DNA from: Wohlfahrtiimonas sp. G9077
GTDB lineage: Bacteria > Pseudomonadota > Gammaproteobacteria > Cardiobacteriales > Wohlfahrtiimonadaceae
DNA: 64,000 nt
Assembly: GCF_002252155.1 (NCBI RefSeq)
Contig: NZ_NEFD01000001.1
Coordinates: forward strand, 372,001-436,000
Reading direction: 5' to 3'
Made by a program: the position numbers and the translations under genes. Shown here one piece after another: positions 40,301 through 48,700 of the stretch (position 1 is its first letter; the number at the start of each line of letters is the position of its first letter). The notes beneath the pieces are model-generated. The model was not told the DNA's origin. It ran no database searches and was given only the letters and a program-made list of their open reading frames with translations.

Positions 40301-40557
40301 GGTTCTCCATATAAAATCACTTGACCACTTTCTTCTAAAAACCTATTAATATCCTCTACTAGGCTTTCTCTAGTGATTAGCTTTTTAGCATCAAAATCAG
40401 ATACAAGCATTCTGAAATAATCTAATGAATTACGTTCTGCCAATTCTTTCTGTTTCTCAATTCTTAAGAATTCTTGAACCTCAGAAGAGTCCTGAAGATA
40501 GAGATTTCCATTTACATTATAAATTTTTTCAGCATGCTGACTTTGAATTTCAACCAC
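37360..40557 (-). CDS. STAND-type NTPase with TPR repeats (defence-like)
   Basis: A 1065-residue protein in three parts. Residues 1-25 carry IQSQHAEKIYNVNGNLYL, nearly the same as the tail of the upstream 146-residue protein. Residues 60-350 form a P-loop NTPase: Walker A in VILYGEPGIGKSTLAYQI near 80, Walker B in KIHFIIDDCDQ near 155, then winged-helix-like helices. Residues 370-760 are tandem TPRs. The last 300 residues are unrecognised and show no TIR, nuclease or protease motif. STAND proteins act as sensors in phage defence and cell death; that role is inferred. GTG start at 40557 with AAAGGA upstream, three bases after the previous stop. Strongly AT-rich. Confidence 0.82.
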   Translation of the reverse strand: MVEIQSQHAEKIYNVNGNLYLQDSSEVQEFLRIEKQKELAERNSLDYFRMLVSDFDAKKLITRESLVEDINRFLEESGQVILYGEPGIGKSTLAYQISNTTDKVIYISLKNKSSLSVLLYLINKVRGINNDSLLEITNLEEALEWMQVCLLEIQSKIHFIIDDCDQSKELAEKLMCFEKGQNSFLFLVRNNKLFEHLPITSYACNSFTKDEIRQYLLSHDIFIGELDLNNLISSSQGNPLYLFYYSHFNRDSIPPDLQAFQNEIWNNLSEIQQEKLIFIAISYSYVNIKELIQISGRTPIQVAKDLQEIHQLVKNNDGHLEIFHPSLEEFIHEKLEKNGILSVYQKQLGEYYLSEKKIIHATYLLRKNQPEKIEKYAFAVVPYLVESGDLLFALELLEIKKEYAESSFEEGYLYYCFFHIHHLLGNKNESTQFVDKALDLLNHENHELYVSALTFKAINYVEIGCISEALKIVDRIFDDLDTYSKEIKPLVLSNISKIYTDLSEFRKGAETAKKAYELFVELGEQQGIIMSCSNFVSCLSQIKGKLDLAEEYGLKLLEYLDKSPNVLLVRTVTLSTLAHIYREKEDFDKARMFSEQAIAFCQKYGLSDKVVLNLINYGNIIRDSGDKEKAINIYEEALSKALEANLLKEVGRIYWILSAEKRLEGDYALSLEFSDKSYKKCQESEFRYGMAKALEHKAETLLLLGRSKDSAESFIMSATHYAEIDMFAHAYQKMISEAIKIYHTENDQVKVKDLINNQLIFCERINLDVSYCMEIIISYAEEVSIREYTVNLFTRYLSQEGISEQNAVDAISQLVNYCNRVESKAGKEFFLEIVQLMINKVGGIKYSYSLLGIIIEQSRELLGQDELDIIYEELSQKLSFFSYRTIDEAVILTTVISEKINLQITVYEDELICQKLAIALILFINEISDFITTKLIFSNISCPIQFFLYSPQLQEYCKEQIPILYIALSFEKVSSIHMEKKEIGTPDIILINNQYEFEKNMEGKEFLYLIHQSIYGLRKHFCLENVEITDDENLKSLLLNYLADFFGFVSPNVKDEKYDIRISLP

Positions 40558-40560
40558 AAA

Positions 40561-41001
40561 TTAGTCCTTTTTTGATTTGTAAAAATCACCTTGAACATTA
40601 ATAATATCTTGGCCAGCATGTTGCTGGCCAATATTAAAACCTTTAGTATTTGTAAATGTCATTTGGGACGCAGTTATTATCTGTTGAGAATGCTCTTGAA
40701 CCCAGTCTTTTATTGTAAAAAACAATTCATCATCATAGCTATTACCTGTTAGTTCTTCATAATGATCCTCAATATCCCTAAAAGGTTTTGTAGGATTAAC
40801 AGATGGTTTTGTACATAGATCTTCAATATATCTATTCGCCTCCTCATCTGAATTAAAAAACCTTTTTACTTTCTTACCTAATGATGACAAATCAATAGCC
40901 TTCTTTAACCCATCATAGGTTGCACTAGCAATTACACCTGTAACGACATTTCCAGATTCTGCTAATATTACCCCACACAATGCTGCAAAAATTGTTGTCA
41001 T
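40561..41001 (-). CDS. 146-residue partner protein with shared C-terminal motif
   Basis: Not a family I can name. The N terminus MTTIFAALCGVILAESGNVV is hydrophobic up to about residue 32 and could insert in or lie on the membrane. The middle is charged and helical (EEANRYIEDLCTKP, ELFFTIKDWVQEHS). The tail FNIGQQHAGQDIINVQGDFY aligns with the first residues of the downstream STAND protein, suggesting a common interface. DNA for the motif contains a perfect inverted repeat TTGGCCAGCA-TGT-TGCTGGCCAA at 40609-40631. Three bases separate it from the STAND gene, so they are one operon. It may be the effector or adaptor; this is inference. Confidence 0.68.
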   Translation of the reverse strand: MTTIFAALCGVILAESGNVVTGVIASATYDGLKKAIDLSSLGKKVKRFFNSDEEANRYIEDLCTKPSVNPTKPFRDIEDHYEELTGNSYDDELFFTIKDWVQEHSQQIITASQMTFTNTKGFNIGQQHAGQDIINVQGDFYKSKKD

Positions 41002-41020
41002 ATAAATAATTCCTTATAAA

Positions 41021-42019
41021 TTAATTTTTCAAATAATCTTCTAAAACTTTTTGGTCGTTGCTAATTTGCTCTTTAATTTTCTCTATAGTATAAAAATCAT
41101 CATCAGGATAGTAACTAACAAATGACTCATATGTGGATACCAAATATTGCAATCTATTAATTTCACTGATTAAAAATGAGCTATCAGAAGTACAATCTTT
41201 TTTCATTCGTTCTTCAACTGTTAAGTTACAAATTGCTTGTTTAATCAATATTTCGTCATACGTCCCAATTAACTCATCTACTAAGCTAGATAGCCATAAA
41301 TTTTGTATTTTATGAAAGGTTATAGGCATCAGTGTTCTTAGTTCACTTATTCTTCTTTCAGATATTTGTTCTTTAGAATATCTAGGAAGCATTTTTTTCT
41401 TGTCTACTTTGGTATCTTTCATCCCATAAGTTATTACATTAGAATCCTGAGGTATTTCACCTTCTTTAACAAAACTAAATACTTTCTTCTTAAAAAAATC
41501 TTTTCCCCAATTCCCTTCCAGATTCGGGTCTCCAACAACAGATCGAATAACAATCTCTTCAGTATTTTTAATATTTTCTTTGAAATTAATATAATTATCA
41601 CTTTGTACTGTCATATGCTTAAAATACGTATTCACATAGACTAATGGATTAATTTTTTTTAACAAATCTCTAGGAACTATTCTTTCTATTAATCTATTTA
41701 GCTCAGGACCAATAGAAAATCCATAAGAACCATCTTTCTTCTCTATAAAAGTAAGGTCAACAGCATCTCCATCATCATTTGATCTAGAAACCCAATCCAT
41801 AAATGTAGCCATAACTTTATCAGCTGGCTCTTTATTCTTGAATTGAAATACTATCTGTACAGGACGAATATTATCATTTATTTGCTCAAATACATAAGCC
41901 AACCCCAGACATTCGGCTTGTTTGAATAATTCTGAAAACTTAATATCTCCGACAACCATAAAGTTGGGTTTAATACCAAAATCAAATCCTATCATTTGAT
42001 TATCCTGTTTTGTAATCAT
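41021..42019 (-). CDS. Unknown 332-residue protein of the STAND cassette
   Basis: No recognised family. A soluble protein with an alternating strand/helix N-terminal half (PNFMVVGDIKFSELF, PVQIVFQFKNKEPADKVMAT, DAVDLTFIEKKDGSYGFSIG) and a helical C-terminal half with many charged residues. No nuclease, TIR, SIR2 or protease motif is visible. GAAGAAAT precedes the ATG. It lies 15 bases after the 80-residue gene and 19 before the 146-residue gene, all on the minus strand, so the four genes look like one operon. Confidence 0.68.
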   Translation of the reverse strand: MITKQDNQMIGFDFGIKPNFMVVGDIKFSELFKQAECLGLAYVFEQINDNIRPVQIVFQFKNKEPADKVMATFMDWVSRSNDDGDAVDLTFIEKKDGSYGFSIGPELNRLIERIVPRDLLKKINPLVYVNTYFKHMTVQSDNYINFKENIKNTEEIVIRSVVGDPNLEGNWGKDFFKKKVFSFVKEGEIPQDSNVITYGMKDTKVDKKKMLPRYSKEQISERRISELRTLMPITFHKIQNLWLSSLVDELIGTYDEILIKQAICNLTVEERMKKDCTSDSSFLISEINRLQYLVSTYESFVSYYPDDDFYTIEKIKEQISNDQKVLEDYLKN

Positions 42020-42034
42020 ATTTCTTCACCCAAA

Positions 42035-42277
42035 TTAAATTAATAAACTAATATTCCCACCAATCTTATCCTTAATCATCGCAGCAGTAGCTTTTGAAGC
42101 AGCATACTGACCACCTGACAATTCGCCCAATCGGCTTTTAATAACGTCAATCATAGTATCAATAACTGCTTCACTTTTCTTTGCATCCAATCCTGAGTTT
42201 TTAGCCAAGTTAATGAGATGTACACACTTAACTTTATAAGCCTCACCTTCTATATCCATTTGGTGATAACCATTCAA
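42035..42277 (-). CDS. Small 80-residue protein heading the STAND cassette
   Basis: An 80-residue helical protein, MNGYHQMDIEGEAYKVKCVH at the start, then LGELSGGQYAASKATAAMIK and a hydrophobic end NISLLI. Not recognised. GAGAG lies a few bases before the ATG at 42277; the ATG six codons in is an alternative. First gene of the cassette; the 65-base gap to the endonuclease gene upstream could hold the promoter. Confidence 0.6.
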   Translation of the reverse strand: MNGYHQMDIEGEAYKVKCVHLINLAKNSGLDAKKSEAVIDTMIDVIKSRLGELSGGQYAASKATAAMIKDKIGGNISLLI

Positions 42278-42342
42278 CTCTCAAGATTAAGTCATAAAGA
42301 TGTTCACCACTTTCAGATGCCTATTAGTTGAAAAAGTTAAAG

Positions 42343-43248
42343 TTACTTACATTTATTCAGATCAATATCGGAAATATAGTTATTCCCCCATCCCATAACA
42401 CATGCTGTTCTTTGGTTACGTTCTTTTTCCCATTCTGTTACTGGATACATCTTATTCCACGCATTAAATAGCTGCTGATCTTGCTTTGACAATCTCATGC
42501 CATAGCGATCATACATATAGAGAGTAATACGCGCTACGATGCCACGTATTTCTTCTCTAGGCATCATTTTACGAGCCTTAAAATCAATCACGGTTTGACA
42601 TGATCCATATTGATGGGGCGATTCATTTAACATGCCATACATAAAATCTGATCGATCACCATTAACTTCACCAATCACAGGTAAAAAGTTATGAAGATCT
42701 GCTTCGGCTTTATTAAACTCTTCTGAAACCTTTTGGCAGTTTTTTCGACCACCATTTTTCCAACACTGATACTGTTTGCCTACGATAGAAATAGGTAAAA
42801 CATGTTCCCACTCTACTCGATTTGCTCTCGTAGCATTTTTTCTGACTTTATAGCCACAACTTGCGATATCAATCACCCCACTACCTTTGTTTCCCTGCCA
42901 TGTAATAGGACAATCGCAATATAGTTCTTTTGATGTATCAAAATAAATACTTTTGACTGCTGCCGCTTTAGCTTTGCGGAAATTTTCAGGTGGTTTAATA
43001 GATACTAATTGTACATCAGTGACCCTTTTTACCTCAAAATTATTAGATGGTTCTATTTGTTGTATCGGATCAACTCTCCCCGCAACTCCACCATGTCCAG
43101 AGCAAGTACCTCTACCCACTGATGTAGAATACATACCATCTCTACAAAGAGATTTTACATTTGGATCAGAAGCATCAGATGTAACATAGGCATTAGCGCC
43201 CGAAATCCATCCAAGTACCATTAGCATATAAGCAAATAGTTTTTTCAT
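42343..43248 (-). CDS. Secreted endonuclease I with N-terminal DUF3761-like domain
   Basis: A 301-residue exported nuclease. Signal peptide 1-20 (ends SGANA). Residues 25-57 hold LCRDGMYSTSVGRGTCSGHG, a cysteine/histidine module like DUF3761. From about 95 comes the endonuclease I (EndA/Dns) domain: ELYCDCPITW, VEWEHVLPISIVGKQYQCW with the catalytic histidine, EADLHNFLPVIGEVNGDRSD, and an RYGMRLSKQDQQLFNAW end. Periplasmic or secreted DNases of this family degrade double-stranded DNA. GGGGGAGGA precedes the ATG. It lies in prophage cargo between the STAND cassette and the tail fibre genes, and may be a lysogenic-conversion gene. Confidence 0.88.
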   Translation of the reverse strand: MKKLFAYMLMVLGWISGANAYVTSDASDPNVKSLCRDGMYSTSVGRGTCSGHGGVAGRVDPIQQIEPSNNFEVKRVTDVQLVSIKPPENFRKAKAAAVKSIYFDTSKELYCDCPITWQGNKGSGVIDIASCGYKVRKNATRANRVEWEHVLPISIVGKQYQCWKNGGRKNCQKVSEEFNKAEADLHNFLPVIGEVNGDRSDFMYGMLNESPHQYGSCQTVIDFKARKMMPREEIRGIVARITLYMYDRYGMRLSKQDQQLFNAWNKMYPVTEWEKERNQRTACVMGWGNNYISDIDLNKCK

Positions 43249-43350
43249 TATCCTCCCCCACCTATAAAATCCAGAATTCTGTCCCTATATGCTATACCAA
43301 AAAATTAGACAATAAAAAAAGTGCGCTAATTAAAGCGAAGCGCACCTATC

Positions 43351-43611
43351 TTAATTTGATTTAATACCTGATGGGCTAGATTCATGTGTAAGCTTAGATG
43401 TGATCCCACTCGCTTCTCCTTCATCAAATGTTGGTTTACCTCTACGAATAAAACTATTGTTTTCGGCACATGGTTTATTTCCAGCAATAATCACAAATAA
43501 ACCATCTGAGCATGTTGATTGTTCAGAGCCATTTGATTGTGTCTTAGCATTTACAATGCCTGAACATATAAAAGAAAAGAATAAAATATAAAAAACTATT
43601 TTTTTCATCAT
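43351..43611 (-). CDS. Small secreted cysteine-containing protein
   Basis: An 86-residue product with a clear signal peptide (MMKKIVFYILFFSFICSGIV, cut near NAK). The mature part has STCSDGLFVIIAGNKPCAEN, reminiscent of the C-x-DG...C module in the neighbouring nuclease, then a hydrophilic tail. AGGAG lies right before the double ATG; the second ATG (43608) has better spacing. Probably a short paralogue of the nuclease's N-terminal module. Function unknown. Confidence 0.6.
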   Translation of the reverse strand: MMKKIVFYILFFSFICSGIVNAKTQSNGSEQSTCSDGLFVIIAGNKPCAENNSFIRRGKPTFDEGEASGITSKLTHESSPSGIKSN

Positions 43612-43648
43612 TTCTCCTACGACTACATCGGATATAAAATTTTAAGTT

Positions 43649-44026
43649 TTAATAAAAACCATAAGACACCTCATAAGGGTTTTCATATTGTAATGTTTTA
43701 ATCTGTAATTTTACAGATTTGAGTTGTCTCGCAATCTCAGCAGCTTCAATCTGCTCGTCTAAAAGTAAATGCATATTCATTGTCGTTTGTAATTCATGAT
43801 GTTTTACCTGCAAATCATGTAGCATTTGTTCTTTTTCATATGCCTTTAATTCTTCTTTAGTTGGCAATGGTATTGCAGGATCATCAACCCATGTGTTAGT
43901 GGAAAGATCATAAGTTTTAGCACCGCCCACAAAGCCATTTGGCACTTCAACTGCTATTGTTTCCCATACAACATCAGGCGTATAAGAATATGACCTCATA
44001 TCAGCCTTATTAACATAAATAATCAT
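43649..44026 (-). CDS. Phage tail fibre assembly-like protein
   Basis: A 125-residue protein at the distal end of the tail operon: MIIYVNKADMRSYSYTPDVV, a KTYDLSTNTWVDDP turn typical of tail-fibre-assembly (Tfa-like) N termini, then a helical tail (KEELKAYEKEQMLHDLQVKH). It overlaps the fibre gene by four bases (ATGA), so it probably works with that fibre. Confidence 0.6.
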   Translation of the reverse strand: MIIYVNKADMRSYSYTPDVVWETIAVEVPNGFVGGAKTYDLSTNTWVDDPAIPLPTKEELKAYEKEQMLHDLQVKHHELQTTMNMHLLLDEQIEAAEIARQLKSVKLQIKTLQYENPYEVSYGFY

Positions 44027-44802
44027 TTAGAACCCCCTATTTTCCATACATGCATACGCACTGGAGCCATACCAGGATTATCAGGTACAAAAACACCGCC
44101 GGATACGGCGGGATTGTTCACACCTACAGTACCTGCACCTGTCTGAACGTAAATCCCTTCACCTAAAATCATACCGCCTGTAACGAAACCACCACCCGCA
44201 CCTTCCCCGGTTCTCCCCCACTTATCAAGCTTCTCAGAGTAGATTTCCACTACAGTTAAAACAGGGACGTTATCACCAAATGGGTTAGGTAGAACTTTAC
44301 GTTCATTACGCATCATCGTGCCAAAATCAACTAATGTGTAATCTGCATTAATATTATTACTGGCCTCGATATCTAACTTAGCACTAATATTTCTTTCAAT
44401 CTCTTTACATGATGCCAAAATAGCCTGGCCCTTAGATCTAGCATCCTCAATCATAGATTGTAAGTTAGATTCAATGTTTTGAAAGATATTTGAAAGATCG
44501 CTATTAAGAGTAGTGGGCTTATTATAAAGCCATTCTTCAAATGTATTAGTAGGACTATCTTGTTTCATCTCAAATAATCGCCCTCCTAGTAATGGAAAAA
44601 CATTTCCATCAGCACCAGTACTGATACTAACCTGATAAGATCCAATGGGTAACTCAAAAGAATATTGCCCTTGAGCATCAGTTTTAGTCGTCACCTTTCT
44701 GATGCCATCTTGCGAAAAATAAAGAAACGTATTAATTAAGGGCTCAACAATTTGTGAGCCCTTTTGATTATTTTTAGTAATTTTAAGAATACCCGTTTGC
44801 AT
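44023..44802 (-). CDS. Phage tail fibre / receptor-binding protein
   Basis: A 259-residue protein. The N-terminal 95 residues form a carboxypeptidase-regulatory-like beta domain (VTTKTDAQGQYSFELPIGSY) as in lambda-type side tail fibres that attach to gpJ. A central helix (about 100-150) likely makes a trimeric stalk. The C-terminal glycine-rich part (GAGGGFVTGGMILGEGIYVQ) would be the tip. It is short for a fibre, and may be the receptor-binding tip of this phage. Confidence 0.65.
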   Translation of the reverse strand: MQTGILKITKNNQKGSQIVEPLINTFLYFSQDGIRKVTTKTDAQGQYSFELPIGSYQVSISTGADGNVFPLLGGRLFEMKQDSPTNTFEEWLYNKPTTLNSDLSNIFQNIESNLQSMIEDARSKGQAILASCKEIERNISAKLDIEASNNINADYTLVDFGTMMRNERKVLPNPFGDNVPVLTVVEIYSEKLDKWGRTGEGAGGGFVTGGMILGEGIYVQTGAGTVGVNNPAVSGGVFVPDNPGMAPVRMHVWKIGGSK

Positions 44803-44812
44803 ACTTCAAACC

Positions 44813-45490
44813 TCATAAATCACTAATATCTAAGATAAACCATAAAATATCATAATTAGAGCGCCAATAATTATTGGACTCGCTTCTGTCAGGTGGTGCT
44901 AAAAATACATTGGGCCTAACAGATACATGAGTCCCTACACACTCTATAACCGATGCTTTGCTATACTCAAAAGCTCCTGCAACATGCCTACGAGATAAAT
45001 CATTTCCGACTTGTACAAAAGCTAATTTTGTCACCTGATTAATTGATCTATACCACACAGGCTGCGGATTGAATTTACTAATATATCCAATCACTTTTGC
45101 TGTCTTTAGTGATGAGTTGTAAATTAATTTTTGTTGTGAATTATAAATATTAACGCCATACATATCTTTATTCGCATCGCCGTCGTATGGTTTAAAAAGA
45201 TGCGCTTTTGCAGGCTTAGAAATATCTAAAGTTGCTATGCGTAATAAGCTAGTATTAGCATCTCTATGGTTCCATGAAATGATACTACCCTCTTCAATTG
45301 CAACCACTGAATTTTTCAATATAGCCCTTGGGATATGATACTCTGTCAACACGGATTTATGCATACCTGGAGCATTCGTGCCATATCTAACCCATGTATA
45401 TTTTAATGGCACTTTATAATATTCAAAAACCACACCACCATCATTTAATGTTCTTAAACCATTTTCTCTACTAAATTGAACGCCATACAT
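44813..45490 (-). CDS. Phage tail protein of unknown role (DUF6453-like)
   Basis: A 225-residue beta-rich protein between J and the fibre gene. The start MYGVQFSRENGLRTLNDGGV fits small tail-tip proteins of lambda-like phages in which a variable residue run follows a YG.Q motif. It shares one base with the previous stop. Family name is tentative. Confidence 0.5.
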   Translation of the reverse strand: MYGVQFSRENGLRTLNDGGVVFEYYKVPLKYTWVRYGTNAPGMHKSVLTEYHIPRAILKNSVVAIEEGSIISWNHRDANTSLLRIATLDISKPAKAHLFKPYDGDANKDMYGVNIYNSQQKLIYNSSLKTAKVIGYISKFNPQPVWYRSINQVTKLAFVQVGNDLSRRHVAGAFEYSKASVIECVGTHVSVRPNVFLAPPDRSESNNYWRSNYDILWFILDISDL

Positions 45491-45753
45491 TAGAAACTCC
45501 CCTTCATTACAGTTAAATGATCGGAAACAGCTGTAATTGTTACAAGGCTACCATTAACGGACACTCGCTCCTTCCAAAAGTCTGATGCGCCAACGTCTCT
45601 CACTGAAGTAAAGACAAACTCTCCCTTTTCAACGCTAATATCTATACCCATGCTTTGACCTTTTTTAAGTTCAATTGCTTTATTAAAAGTAACAACATCA
45701 CCAATTTTATTAATGACTTGGCCACTTTTATTTTTTATTTGAATATCAAACAT
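45490..45753 (-). CDS. Small phage tail protein
   Basis: An 87-residue beta-rich protein from MFDIQIKNKSGQVINKIGDV. GGTGGA precedes the ATG at 45753, preferred over the TTG/GTG four codons upstream. It lies right after J, in the position of small tail-tip accessory genes. No specific function recognised. Confidence 0.55.
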   Translation of the reverse strand: MFDIQIKNKSGQVINKIGDVVTFNKAIELKKGQSMGIDISVEKGEFVFTSVRDVGASDFWKERVSVNGSLVTITAVSDHLTVMKGSF

Positions 45754-45779
45754 GTTATCCACCAATCTTCATCATTTTA

Positions 45780-48700
45780 TTAATTTAATTTTCCAATTCT
45801 AATTCTTTCAATACCATTATCATCGTATACAAGAATATGATCACTCGTAATTCTTAAACCAACGTTTTGATTTGGATTACTACTAATCGTGACATTTCCA
45901 TCACTAGATACTATGAATTTTTTATTAATGTTTAATGTCCCTCCTTCTATCACGGGTGCTTTCAATTTTGCACCTGCAACCAGTGACTCACCTTTAATTG
46001 TTCCGCTTGCAATTAAGTCACCATCTAGGGCTAACTTGTTTTCCCATAAAACAAATGGCATTTTAGATGTCCCATTCGTTGGATTTACTATGGCAAATTT
46101 ATTCGCTTGTATAATAAACTCTGACGTTTTCCCATCATTCAAACTCGTAAAGCCAGAAATCACTTTTTTACCGCCACTCATAGCGACTGTTCTTAAAGTA
46201 TATTGCGATTTAACTTTTCCATCTACATAGGCTATTGTTTGCTCCACATTTTCAATTGAGGCATTTATATTTTGATCAATTTCTGTCTTTAGCGTTTTAA
46301 TCGATTCAGCCTGCGCTTCTAATTGAGTTGTTGAAGTTTTCTGAATCTCATCGATTGATGCCTTAATACTATTATCAACTTCTGATTTTAAACTCTCAAT
46401 GATCAGCGACTGTGCTGATAACTGATCAGTTGTGGTCTTTTTAAAAGTATTAATTTCTGCCTGATTAGCCTCAACGATAGAACGATTAATCGTAGTTTCC
46501 GCAAGAATGGCCTGACTCTCTGTCGCTTTAGAAAACTCTAACAGCTTAGCTTCAGCCAAGGCTTGATCAGCCTTTTTCTGAATTGCTTTCATTACTGTTG
46601 ATTGATCAATCAATGTTTGCATGTCTTGACGTGCTTCTTTTAAAGCATCTTCAATGATATGTGTTGCAACATCATCAGATAACTCTTTAAGCGTTACTTT
46701 CCCGCGAATCATCTCAATAATGCTCGTTGAGTCATTAGATGATTCAGCATAGAACGCACGCGTAAATTCACCTTGATTACCATCTAAATCGACTAAGCGA
46801 AACCAGAAATAACGGCCATCTTTAATCCCTAGATTACTAACTGTATAAGTATTCTGTGGATATGGCATTTTGGCCGCTAAAGTTGCTTTACTTCTATCTT
46901 CACTTTGTGACCACCATATTTCTGTATATGCTTCTGTTGTTAAAAGCGATGGCACTTCCCAATATAGATTTAAGCCAAAAACGATGGGCAAATATCTTAA
47001 ACCTGTTATTTCATAAGTGGTGCTAAATGAAATAGATAATTCTGCACTGTATTGGCCATATTCATTAAGCGCTCGAATACGTGCTGTATAGTTGCCCTGA
47101 GGAAGATTTGTGAGTTTAGTGAACGTTTCAAATGTTTCAAGACGACGCAGTAATTTTTTACCATCATACAGATGGATAATATACTTAACTTTCCCGCCTA
47201 ATGTTTCAATGCTATCCCAACGTAGTACAAGGCTTTTACCCTCATTTTCTACAATGCCATTACTCAAATGCGGAATAGTATTTAGTGATGAATGATGACC
47301 TTGTATGTATGAGGCACCACGATCAACAATCGCTTCTTTTTGTGGATTGTGTTTAATGGCCGTTACTGTATATGTATTCGTCTCTCGATCTTCTTCAATG
47401 TGTATGCATCTAAATAATCTAGGCTGTAATTTCCCAACAATCGCCGCAAATTGTACATGTTCAACTGCATTCACTGGTGCATCAAGTTTATATTGAGTTG
47501 CACTAATCGCTCGTTTAACCTTGAAGGTTTTCACCTTACCTTCAACATTAATCAAGAAAGATGTCACTCCTTTGATATCACGATCAATAGTGATCACATC
47601 ATTAGCAATATCCACAATACGACCGCCAACTTGTTGCCCAGCATAATTACTATCTGCTATCCCTACAATATCGTGTTGCTCATGTCGAATACCCGCAGCA
47701 CCTAACTTAAACTGAACATGTTCATTTTCTGTTAAAGAGGTAATCAAATTCCACTTTGCACAACGTAGTGCTTGTGATCGTTTCGTACATCCAAAAGCTG
47801 TAATAGATGTGGATCTAAGACCATATCTAGCGATATTCTTCTCATCTGATACTTCATCTATTTTTGTACGATAACCGTCCTCTTGATCAATGTACTGTAC
47901 TTGAATTTGATTATAGAGCTCTGTTGCAGGCACAAATGAATAGTTAAATTCTCCATCAACTACGCTAGAATTTTCATATACTGCAATAACATCACTTTTA
48001 CTATCGAAATACACAGTAAAATAGTTATTAGCATCTGAATATGTGCCACGGAAAACTGAACATAAATTATCTAATACTGTTTTAGCATCCTCACCAAACA
48101 AAATGGCATTACAGACAAAACGAGGTTCTTTTCCACCATTGCCGTCATCTACCAACGCATCACAATACTTAGATAACTCATATAACTTATCAATATCTAT
48201 TTGATAGTCTGTAAACTTCTCACCAAAACACTCATCATTTGTTAGGACATCGTACAAAACCCATGCAGGATTGTTCGTATATGCTGGTTTAAACAATCGA
48301 TCCCACAATCCTGAATAAGTACGCGTTACAGGATCATAGTTAGATGGAACTTGTACAATACAGCCTTTGATGCCATATGTTCTCGTCGGATTGTTATTGC
48401 CAAATTGCTGAGAATCGATTTGTAAAAATGCTACGGCAGATCCTGGCATCCTTACTTTGACATCTATTGATTCCACATAGCTAAAGAAATACGTCTTATT
48501 TCTCAACATATCATCCTTAGAATCAGCAGTTAAACGAATACATTTGATATCAAATGGGGCTATGGGCAAGTCTGAGAACACATAATCAACGCGAAAAGGT
48601 TGATTGCCCTTCTCGTTTAAATGCATGTGTTGTGCGGCATGTACCTGACCATTTTTAATGATTTGAATACTCATATCAACAGACGTTGCTAGCTGATCTC

